A DNA stretch of 64,000 nt, taken from Atherinomorus stipes (Eukaryota; Chordata; Actinopteri; Atheriniformes; Atherinidae). The number at the start of each line of letters is the position of its first letter. Position 1 is the first letter of the stretch. Below, piece by piece: positions 39,845 through 51,800 of the stretch. The notes beneath the pieces are model-generated. The model did not search any database and was not told where the DNA came from. It saw only the letters and a program-made list of their open reading frames with translations. The stretch covers positions 620,001-684,000 of the forward strand of contig JALJCO010013744.1 of assembly GCA_023101725.1 (NCBI GenBank), given 5' to 3'. A program made the position numbers and the translations under genes.

Positions 39845-42800
39845 AATAACAGGCACTGTTTGGTGACAAACCCGCGGAATGATGTTTTTTTTTTTTTTAA
39901 CTCGTAGGACAACATAAGGCTGTGCCCTCCGTGTGACATTATCACATCTCCAGCAACTACCAGATCTGCAGCAGAAGTATTTTTCTAATTTTACACAATG
40001 AATGAATTTTACATGAAAATGTACCAGTATCGGTTATCGGCCAAATGATTTGCAAAATATCGGCACGTCTGATATCGGCCAAAAATTCAATAGCATGCTT
40101 CCCTAATAATTTATGTAATAGATTTTAACAGTGATGTTAGCATTATTTTGTTGTTAATAAAGGTTTAGGTGTAAATAAAATTTAATACCTGCTTATTCAC
40201 ATTTTTATTTACCACTACTGTCTAAGATGGCATTAATATCCATATTAATGCCCACACAAGATGTGCTCACGTTGGTATGATTTTGAATATATGTCATATA
40301 CTATTAGATAATCCACAGTTTATTATTTTAGTCAGCAAAATGCTAAACTAGGTTAAAGATTTAATAGGCAAATATAAGTTACATGTCACTTAAATGCTTG
40401 TTAATGCATTAACTAAATGGTTTGCTGTTGTTGGGAAGTTCCCCCAATAAGATGCAATTGCATAAACTATTTTTTTTTCATTTTCATTTCTTTATGTGCT
40501 TTTATTGATTAGATTAGTTCACAAATGTTAACACCATTTTGAAGTTGTTATGTCCCTAATTAAGGATCTGCACAACTCTCCTTACGGTTGTTGAAGTTTT
40601 TTTTTTTTTCAAATTAACAAACCCCCAAAACAACATATTTTTCTGTCAGCATGTCCATATCTACATATACATCTACAATGTCCTATTTGAAACGTTTTAA
40701 AAAGCATTTGCAGCATTGAAGGTGATCAGACAGACTGTTAGAAATAAATTTGACTCTAGTAACCATCCTTCTTCTTTGAAATCTCAGCAATGCAGCCTGC
40801 TGCCAAGCTGTCATTCCATTAACCTTTACTTTTTCTTTTGAAAAGAAAAAAAGGCTGGCTTTGGAAAGCCGGTGATACTTTTGGACATTTCCTAGCTCTG
40901 GTCCATTTATAGTTGTTTGCATGTAAATCTCACATAGGGCGGCACAACTGAAGCTCTCTTTGGAAGGACTATCAGTTTCATTATGGTCAATTTAGGCTCA
41001 ACAGTGTGCCATTTTCTAGGCTTTGACGAGATAGACGTTATTCATGGGGTCTGGAAAATCAGCCTCGGGGCATTTTCATTGAGCTCTGTCATTTTTATGT
41101 TACATCCAGTCATCACATTTTGGCAGCGCCTGCAAATTTTGCCCATTTGTGTTTGACGGAGGCAGGTGATGAAAGCATAGCTATCAGTTTTCAGAGAGCC
41201 ATTATGATTCCACGCGGCCTGGCTCATAATGCCTCCAGGTTGAGATAACTGAATTTATGTGACAGATTACAAAGCAAACAGGGATGTGTGGATGCATGAG
41301 TGGATTTAAACAAAAACAAACATGCACACACTGCACTGAGTGGACACGGTAAGTTGCTTTTACGGTTATAATGTGACACCAACTGGTACAACATGAATAA
41401 TACAAACACCAAAAAGACAAAGTTACTTTATATGTTTAAAACAACTTAGATTTGGGTTGTTAATTACAAATGTGCATATTTTCTTAAAGGAGTGTTGACA
41501 TAGCAGTAAAAACTAGTTCACGTAGTCATGCAGTTACTGCATATGTAATACTCCACAGAAAAAAAATGGCACTTTTTACAGTGGGGGATTGTTTTGGTAC
41601 GCTAGACCTCCCGTCCTCAGTAAAAGAGTTGGGTGCAGTAATGATTTGCAGCTTTACCTGGAGACCAAGTTGACTTAATTTTGATTGGCTACACCTTATT
41701 TGGTTAGCGGAGGGTGGAAGGAGAGAGAGAGAGGGGGGGGGGGGGGGGGGGGGGCTGTTTGCTTGACAGTGTGTTCTGATTGAAGCAACTGAATTAGGTA
41801 GAATGATAGAACTACGTAGAATGATAAGCTGCTGTCTGATTCAACCTTTTTGAACAAAGAAACAAAACTGACAGACCATAAACTGTGACTTTGATACTCA
41901 CTCTTGACATTCACATGGCCTCATCAGTGCACAGCAGATCATATTTAACCCCCCCCCCCCCCCCGAAAAGTGAAATTTGATGTCATGGCACCTTTAAGGC
42001 TGATACCACTGTTTCTTCTCAGGGGACAGAGTGCTCTGGCCTGGGCTTGGCCTGACAAGGAGCTGGCTAGACAGGAGCTAACAGCCCGTCAAGCCCAGCA
42101 ACCAACCTCAGGGACCCCTGGGCGGAGACTTGCCTTGATCAGTGAGTGTCCGGGGCAGCCGGAGAGGCCGTACTGCAAGAAGCTGGTCCTGAATGAGGCA
42201 CAGGGCCGGGATACAGGCTACTACCGCTGCTACTATAAAGATGTCAAGGCCATCATTGACGGCACCACTGCCGCCAGTGTTTATGTCTTTGTCAGAGGTG
42301 AGTCACACTCCTGCAGCCCACCCACACTAATGCTGACACCAACGAGTTGGAAAATAAAACCATATTTTAATGACTTGGAATAATTTTGGGCTTGCTTTTA
42401 AAGAGCGCTTGTTCCATCTCCCTTCCTGCTTCGACTCGGTCTGCAGCTCTTGAATCTTCGGTTTTTGCCTCTGTTATCTTTGGGAGGTTCAAGGGAAAGC
42501 TGAATTACTGAAACAGATACTGTGTTTTAATATTGCTTTAATATTAAAGCTTCTGCTGCATTATTAGAGCTGGAAGTTGTTGAATGAGCCTCAATAACAC
42601 CCGGGAAGCTGGCAGGATTTATGTTTTGTAAATCAAAGATACAGGGCTTTTGATAAAGCTGAGTATGAGCAGCTCATTCAGTTTACTACAAAAAGACAGG
42701 AAATCTTCTGAATTTCTAAATAATAGAGCTAGCAACAGCTCTTTTGTAACTTGCCTCTTCATAAGCCTTGAAATCTAATTAAACCTGCATAATTTTTCTA

Positions 42801-45800
42801 TTCCTTTTTTTCCTCTGCTGTTTGTATGGTTGTGTCATGCACAAGGTTCACAGACACCCTGCTCTCTCTGGCTTAGATCACCTTTTGGACATTAGGTCTG
42901 GCCTTTCAGGCTTACCTCTTTATTTTTCCTCGCTCCATGTGCTGTTAGAGAGATGTACAAGGAAAAGCAGATAGAGAGACAGATGATTGTCATGTAGGGG
43001 AGCCCTGCTGACCAGACCACTCATGTGAAACGTCTGTTTATCCCCCCTGACAAGGTGCCAAAACAGTTTCCACAGATCTAACCGGCAGTCTGATCAGAAG
43101 CAGATGAAATCGCAGCCATAAATTAGGCCCAGCATGTGGTAGGATGAGAGAGGATGCATGTGGATACAATCAGACAGGCAGATGTCGACCATTTACACTG
43201 TCTGTGCTGCATGCTGTCCACTAAACACTCAACTACACGTAAGATATAAATGCTTAAATGCACTGTATGCTGTATGCAACAGACTACATCCCTAGTTTCA
43301 TGAAATTATATAACCTTTTACATATTGCATTGCTATAAAAATGAACTGCAGGATCTGTTTTTTGTAAGCATGGTAGCTCAATACAACAGCTAACAGAACT
43401 TTTGCAACAGATTAATCTATTCTTTCAACTCCTCATTTATTTTAATAACAAACTCTATCTTCCTCAGCATGGAGGATATCAATGTGGCACACAGTTTTTA
43501 CATTCATTCTAGTAATTTTCAGCTGCTCTTTGTCTTTGAAATACCCCAAAGGTGTTTTATTAGGTTTCAGAGAAAACAGGCTTTCATTTTTTCTCTTCTT
43601 AACTCTTGTGCAATTTTAGCCGTGAGCTGTGGATTGTTGTATGTCTGTAATGTTTCTCCTCCGTAAACTTCTGCAGTCATTCAGTCAGTGTTTTGGTGTA
43701 ACCAAAGGCATTTGAGGTGGCATCCCCCCCCCCCCCAGCTCCTTTTAACTCCTGATCATTGTGCTCCCATTATAAAAACTTACCATAAGGGACTGATGCT
43801 GGGTTTTCATTGCTGTTTTTGACTTGCATTTTAAAATGTGTATGGAAATAGTAAAAAAAAAAAAAAGTATGCTTACTTCGGCCTCATTAGGGGTAATGGA
43901 AACTTTGAAAATTGCATCTGACCTGGTAAAGATTAAAAAGATATGAGTCATGCTGTCGGCAAACAATAAACTTGCATGACATAATGGCAGATATGATACA
44001 ATATCCCAGATATTTCCATAGATGGAAGATATTCCATAGAAGGAGGCTATTTATGAAGAACACTCATGTTTTTGCTTGTAGATGTCCATCACAGTTGGGA
44101 TTTTTTTTTTCTTCCTGTAGATGTATTTCAAAATCGAGACATCTATTTTTTTTTTTGTTAAATTACAGGGATGCACGATATAATCGGCCCCCTATCGGTA
44201 TCAGCCTATATTGGCCTTAAAACAGAGTATCGGACACCGGTCACCCCACCAATATCAGACTGATATTTAACCGATCAGCCTGCTGTTTCTAAGGTCTACA
44301 AAAAACCCAAAACTTCTTCTTCTCCTTCAAAAACTTCTTTTTTACAGACTTCAAAAGTTCTAAAGACTAGGGGTGGGAAAAAAATATCGATACACTAAAA
44401 TATCGCGATATTTTCAAATGCTTATATATTGAGATTTAAAAACGCGGTATCAATCTATTTTACTAACGAAATCCGTTACATCGTTCTGTTACAAATTCTT
44501 GCGAGAATACACAAAAATTTCCTGATATTTTTATATGCTGATATCATATTGACTTTCAAAAACGTGGTATCAATGTATTTTACGAACAAAATCTCATGAG
44601 AATTCACAAAATATTGCGAGAGTTTGTAACAAAATGATGAAATCTTGTGCGACTTTGCAAGTAAAACAGATCGATACCATGTTTTTAAATATCGATTTGA
44701 TATCCTCATATGAAAATATCACAATATTTCAGTGTATCAATATTTTTCCCACCCATATTTTTCAAAGTGTCGGAAACGGATAACAAAACTGCTATTTGCA
44801 TTGACTGCTTATTTTTTTCAGCTTTGATATCGGTATCGATATCGGTTATCAGCCACATGAGTTTTCAAATATTGGCATATCGGATATCGGCCAAAATTCC
44901 AATATCGCGCATCCCTGCTAAATTACAACCACAACCATTACAGCCTATACCACCATCTGGCAATGCTACACAACCTTGCTGAATTTTCTCTGATTCACAT
45001 TCTTAGTTGTAACTTTTTAAAAGTTTCCTTCACCTGTGCATTCATTGTGGTAGTCAAGGGGATGCAAAATATCCTGGACCCTATCTGAGTCAAATAAGTA
45101 GATCTTGCTGTGTATATACAGGCTGGCCATATATGGAATCCTTCACACTGTCTGAGCTGCTCAAGAAACTCCAACTTCCATCAATAATCCATGAGCCAAG
45201 TATGAATCACTGCTTATCAGAGCTAGTTTGTCCAAGCATTGCACTGTCCATGGCATAATTCATCGGGGCAGCCACTGCAGCTCTGATTAATGTTACAGCA
45301 CAATAGCTTGTGTTTTTCTCTGTTTCCTCCCCCCTTTAACTCCTGATTACTGGAGCTGCTGTGTCTCCACTGATTCTTTGGGAGGTCACTGATCATTAAA
45401 CAACCTTTTCTACTTTTGAGAATTTGAACAGTTTTTAAAATTCCTCTGGTAGTTTTTGTCCATGAGTAGCCGTGCCGCACAAAGATGGAAAAAGTCTGCA
45501 GTTTCAGGTCAGTTCAGACTCATCTGCAGTTTTCTAGACAGAGAATAAGACAACTATCAAAATGACTGATTTTATTTGATTCTGCCCAAAAACTTCATCT
45601 GTACACACTGTTGGGATAAACAGTATGTACTGTACTTTCTCACACATACAGATCTGGTAAATAACCCCAATGCTTTTCAGACTCCTTTCACCATTTTTCA
45701 TCTGTGCTAATACGTGCTGTGATTTATTGAACAGAACTTAAATGGCAAGGAGTTGTGTATTATTTCTGTTACTTCTGTGTGTTTAGACCACCGCAGGGCA

Positions 45801-48800
45801 GATACAGTGGGCCTCTCAACAAGATCCTTTGTTTGGCTCTGCAACAGCTTGAGGAGATAGCTTTCAGTGCTGTAGCAAAAAGTATCATAATAATAGAGGG
45901 CTTATCGAGAAGAAGAAATGAAATGAAGAAAATGGCGAGCAGGTTATAGTCTTACAATATTTTTTGGATGGTGTGCAAAAGTAATGGTATTGACTAGAAA
46001 GCCAGATAGATAAGAATTTCTATAATAATGTGTTCTTATGCCATGGGAAAATGAGGTTTTGTGTTGGTATCAGCAGCAGTATAAATTGGTAACATATCGC
46101 TGTGACGTTCAGTAGCTTTGAGTCAGGTAGCAAAAAAGGGAAACACGGCAGAGCTGTTTTCTTCCAGCTTGAGGTAAAACTGTGAACAGGAGGATTAAAC
46201 CTCTTGGCCCTCTATCTCTCAGCTGGCATGTAATAGTGGTTCTTTATTCTATTTGCTAGCTGGGGACAGACTGAGGTGTAATCACAATAAACTCCATATA
46301 CAGCGTGTCCATGGGGGTTATTAACAGGCCGTAAGAGATCATTCTGTGCGTTCAAAAAGTCACCTCTGTAATAGCTGCCATTACCCCAGCTGGTATCAGG
46401 ATTACCCTATAACAGCTCTCTGTTTCTGTCTGCATCCAGACCCGGAGAATCCCTTCCTGAAAAGAGCCAGCGAGAGCGACGCAAATAACCTGGAGGCCAT
46501 TCTCATCACACGCTTCTCTACGCACATCATTGTGCCATGTCTGGTCACAGTGCCTGATCTGAACGTCACTCTCTACTCGGTTTGAGCTCACCTTTTATAG
46601 TTCATGATGAAGCTGTCGAGTGATGCTGTAGATAATCGTAATTGAGCTGCCACCATTAGTTTTATGGTTTTCCTTCTTTTTTTTTCTTTGCAGTATTCAA
46701 CAGCTCTGAAATTGAACGGGATAACGTGGAACAACAAGAAAGGCTGGATCATTCCCAGATATGTCATAGACACTGTGCCGATGGTCATTATCTCATGTGT
46801 GGCCTTGCTTGATGGCAAAGAGTATCACTCTACCAACTACCTGATGCACATTACAGGTAAAAAAAAAAAAAAAAAACACTACAGTATATTTATGCTCACT
46901 CAAAAGTTTCAGTTTCAGCATAAAATCTAGCAAATTGCAAAAATCATGTAAAATTTGACATTGGGAGTTAGCTAGAAAAACACTAAATATTTGAATTAGA
47001 TTTGAGACTTCTCTTTATGGAAGAAAATTAGCTGGCATATCAGAGGTGGTGCTGAATTCACCGCCTCGTCACAATTCTGCGCACCAGTGGGCCAGCCAAT
47101 TTTGCCATAATGCAGTAAATTTCAAGTTTTTTTAATCAATTATGTCATTTCCTCAAAAGCAACTCCCCTTTCAAAGTGAGACATGCGCCGTTAAGCCAGC
47201 AGAATTAGAAGGAAATAAAGAAAAATGGGGAAAAAGAAGGACTCTAACATTTTTCACTGAAGTTGCTCTGTGTTGTGAATGAACTCCGAGGACCCTGAAG
47301 CTCTTTGCTATATGATGTGAGATCATTCACCCCTCTCTTTAGAGGACGAGAGAAAACTCATCGCCATTGCTGCCGGCCAAAAGTAATAGCTACATCAGTC
47401 AGAGCAGAAACTCAGTCCTCGCTCTGAACACTAATGGGGTGTTTAAACAATCGGGCAATCACAGTCTGCTGCACAGACATCACCATCATGGGTTTTTTTC
47501 ATTTCCAGTGACTGCAAAAGTGAGATGGGTTGGATATAAGCTGTGCTGGCTAGAGTCCAAGGCTTTCTTGGTTTTTCTCTCTTCTCTTTAATTGGGGCTT
47601 TACTGTCTTTCACTGTCATTATAAAGCCTGACACATGAATGGAAATACCGCAAGGTTGTGACAGACAGCTTCTTTATAGTAAGATGGCTTCTCTGGTCCA
47701 AAGGAAAGTCATTTCCTCTGGTCCTGCGAGGAAGGAAAAAACTGCTGACGATGTCGCTGTGACCTCTCTCGCTGTCTACCTCCCCCTTTTTCTTTTTCCC
47801 GGACAGGAAGTCAGGTTTACGATGTCAAGCTGTTTCCTGAGGACCCGGTAGAGCTGATGGTGGGGGAGGCCCTCACCCTGAACTGCACGGCAATGCTGGA
47901 GTTCAACGCTGGGGTGGAAATGCACTGGTCCTATCCTGGTAAACAGGTACGTAGCAGATGTGGCATCAAAAAATACAGGTTTGATATCATTTTTAACTTT
48001 GCTTACAGTCTGTTTTTCCTCGCCAGACGAACAGTTGGGTGGAGACGAAGCAACATCGAGAAGCTTTGTCACATGCCACAGAAGCTGTTCGCATCCTGAC
48101 GATCCACAGTGTCAATGTCACAGACACTGGGCCGTACATCTGCAATGTTACCAGCATGGAAAAAACACAAACTGTAGAGACCCAAGTCATAGTTCATGGT
48201 AAGCACAGTCCTGTAAACTTTATGGTTTATAAATTGTAAAAAATGTAGCAGCTCTTAGCATCAATATGAACAGGAGAGAAACTCTTAACTACCGAAGCAT
48301 TTAAATCTTCATCAAGACACATTTTCTTTATTCTATCAACTATCTTTCTATCGGTAAAACAAGCTGCCAAATCTCAACATAACAGAAATTTGTAACTGGT
48401 ACCACCCATGTGCCAGGTTCGCATGTTCTCTTCATGTACAGGTACTTCCCAAAACGTTAGAATATTCCCCAACAAGTTTATGTATTTCTGTAATTCAACT
48501 TAAAAGGTGCAATTTACATATTGTTTAGACAAATAGTATGTGAATCAATATATTCCAAGCTTTTATTTGTTTGGATGTTGCTAATTAGGACTTTCAGCTT
48601 TAGAAAACCTCAAATTCAAAAACTCAAAAAATTTGAATACTGTGAAAAGCTCCAGTATTTTAGTCTCAGAGTGTCACATTGAAATTAGGTAAATAATCCA
48701 AAACACCTCAATAAGTGCCCCAAGGCTTTAAAAAGTCTCTGTTTTGGTTTGGAAGAATTCACAATCATGGGGAAGACTGCTGATCTGACCATTGTAAAGA

Positions 48801-51800
48801 AAAACATCATCGACTCCCTGCACAAGGTGGGAAAGAAAAAAATGGTGAAAGAGGGTGTGGGGTTAGAATGGAAGGGGAAGGAGAAGGTGGAAGAAAACGG
48901 GTAGAAGGGAGGGCTGACAGCAGCCTGGAGAAGATGGTAGGAAAGGGCCTTTAAAAGTGTGGAGGACTTATAAGGAATGGACTTGGTTATTAAGTAGATG
49001 AACGCAGCGTTACAGGACATTTTGGAGCACTTCCTTGCTTCAGCAGACCAGCTGTGGGATGATGCAGACTCCATCTTCCAGCAAGACTTGGCACCTGCCC
49101 ACACTGCCAAAAGTACAAAATCCTGGTTCAACAACCATGCTTGATTGGCCCACAAACTCACCTGACCTAAACCCCATCAAAAACAAAAACAACAAAACAA
49201 AACAAAAGTGGGGCATTGTCAAGAGAAAGCTGAACGGGAAGAGACCAAACAAGAAAGAAGAGCTCAAGGCTGTGATGGAAGCATGTTTGTCTTCCATAAC
49301 ACCTGAGATATGCCAGAAGCTGGTAGCATCCATGCCACGCCGGGTTAAGGCAGTCAATCATACAAAAGGGGCCCAAACCAAGTACTAAGTACAGTTGCAA
49401 GATTTTACTTTAGGAGGCCTGACTTTATTGTATTTAAAGCCCTTTTTAAATTGATTTCATGCAATATTCTAATTTTTTGAGTTTTTGAATTTGAGGTTTT
49501 CTTAAGCTGCAAGTCCTAATCAGCAACATCCACACAAATAAAAGCTTGAAATATATTGATTTGTATATTATTTGTCTATACAATATGTAAATGGGCTTTA
49601 TGCACATCTCCAGTACTTCCTGAATTTAATACAGCACCTTTGTTTCCTGTCTTACATGATTGGATGAACTGATTAATCCAGGTGTGTCTGACCTCAGCAA
49701 ATGATCAGACACACCTGGATTAATCGGTTCATCCAATCATGTAAGACAGGAAACAAAGGTATAGTATTAAATTCAGGAAGTACTGGCGCTGTGCTTAAAG
49801 CCTATTGCACCTTTTAAGTTGAATTATAGAAATACATTAACTTTTTTCACAATATTCAAATTTTTTGGGTAGTACCTGTACGCATGGATTCTCTCTGGTT
49901 TCCTCCCACAATCCAAAAACATGCATGTTCGGGCAAGTAGTCACTTTAAAGTCTCTCTAGTAGTGAGTGTAAGTGTTAGTAGTTGTTTCTCTCTGTGTTG
50001 GCCCTGCAATAGGCTGGCGCCCTGACCAGGGTGTACCCTGCCTCTCTCTTGCTACCCTGAATTGAAAATAAGCGGTACAGAAAATGGATGGATAGAAACA
50101 TCTACAAATCTTTCAAAACAACCATTCACACCCATGGTGTAAATGTTTGGTGCTCATACCTTAAGCTTTTGAAGCAATAAGTACTTTATGTAAACAACTA
50201 AATGCCTCTAATTCCAGAGAGACCATTCATCAACCTCGACTACAAAGATGGACCTGTGGTGGAGGTAACTGCAGGGCAAAAGTCTTTCAAACTACAAGTC
50301 AACGTCTCTGCTTTCCCCACACCTGAAACACGATGGTGAGATAACACTCTGGTGTATTTATTTAATGTGGTGGCATATTTCCAAAAGCATAATTAGGCCT
50401 GACATAGCTTCAATTTAGAGATTATCTGAGAGACAGAGCACCAGAACAGCATCGTACTTTGTGTTGTAGCATCTGTGTGTGTCTTGCTTTCAGGTATAAA
50501 GACGGAGAGTTGATAAACCAGCGCCCAGAGTTCAAGATGAAAAGGATGAGGATGCACTCTAACCACGCTTTGGAGATTAAGGAGGTTCATCAGGAGGATT
50601 CTGGGATGTACACAGTGCTGCTGAAAAACAGTGCCGCTGTACTGGAGAAGAGGCTCAACATCTCACTTGTCGTCAATGGTATGTGCTTGTTTGCCCTCAG
50701 TGGACGATTCAGCAGATAAGTGCCTTATACAAAAAAGGTGTGGCATGAGGTTATGTTCCTGGGAATTAACTTCAGATAGTGTTGTTTGAATTTTGATGTC
50801 TTTATTTCAACAGTGTAACAGATGGTGTGCTTATGTTTGACTCCATTTGATCTGTCAAAAGCAGGTTTAAAGAGTTCTTTTTTCAATTTAAACACAGTAA
50901 ATAAATCTTAAATCAGTTAAAGCTGGGGTTGGCAATGTTCGAAAAACGTTTCGAGCAAACGACATTTTAAAAAAACACACCACCCAAAACCACGCTTTCA
51001 TAGCGCAGGGACGTGTGCACCGATGTTTTATGACCAGGTTAACGATAACAGTCGAGTGGATAGCTCGTTAGCTTACTAGTAAACAGCTGATAAACCACAT
51101 TTTTTAAAGATTTAATCCACTCACCTGCAACTCCTGCGGTGGAAAAAGTCCACACTGCAAATGCCAACGCTTCCAAGTCTTAATCCGGAAGAGGAGGGGG
51201 GGCACTAGAAAAAAAAAAAAGAATTCTGAGAAAAAGGCAGAATTGGATAATAATTTGGAATTGGGAAAAAGAAAATCTTTTTAAGAGGAAGAGAAGAGAA
51301 AGAAAAAAGAAAAAAAAAGAAAAATTTTAAAAAAAATAGAAAAGGGAGAAAATAATGAAAAAAAAAAAAAATATATTTATATTTTCTTGGAAAAAAAAGT
51401 CACATTAATTCTTTTAAGCTATCTCTATAATCCTTATCTGTTGTTTTGTTTTGGTTTTTGGCGCAGCAACAGTTAGCAGTCCGTTAGCTATATTTGTTTA
51501 CAGTGAGCAGGGCACAGGGGGGTCACTTGGGGGATGGTGAGAGGGAAGGGACAGAGACAAGACATAAAGGGCATCGATTGGTTCTTTCTATACGGTGCGA
51601 ATGACCAATTCCTGCCTTTCGGTGTGAATTGCAGGGGTTGGTCAGAGTTTTTACAGACCTGCAGCTCTCACAGAAGTCTGACTTTTTTTCCTTCCTTTTT
51701 ATGAATACATGATGTGTTGACTACTGTCAGGATGGAAGGACCATTTCACCCAGTATAACAAAAAGTGTTTCTGAACAGGATTACCAACTCTGGCTTTAAA

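Larger units (their letters stand above)
38409..40103 (+). mobile_element. hAT-like element split by a LINE insertion
   Basis: The left end GAGGTGCACCGTATCATTAG and the right end GATATCGGCCAAAAATTCAA, tagcatgcttccct have the inverted 'gccgatatc' pattern seen at 44166-44917. Between them lies a (TATATC)n tract, the LINE 38485-39796 and a (TA)n tract. Ends are approximate. Confidence 0.5.
48437..49880 (+). mobile_element. Tc1-like element with ~200-bp TIRs and TA duplication
   Basis: The element runs from CAGGTACTTCCCAAAA (48439) to TTTTGGGTAGTACCTG (49878), with TA on both sides. The terminal inverted repeats run about 200 bp inward (shared aattcaacttaaaaggtgca, tttgtttggatgttgct and their complements). 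The right repeat is interrupted by a palindromic insertion. Confidence 0.88.
48385..50096 (+). repeat. Old interspersed repeat split by a Tc1-like element
   Basis: Left piece: ccaggttcgcatgttctctt up to 48438. Right piece: cgcatggattctctctggtt from 49881 through ctggcgccctgaccagggtg and gaaaatggatggatag (about 50096). Removing the Tc1-like element rejoins a continuous copy of a common fish repeat. Confidence 0.7.

Noticed and set aside
48767..49388. Functional transposase gene
   Set aside because: The centre is deleted and frameshifted, and the SPDLNPIEN box is altered; it is a dead Tc1 copy.
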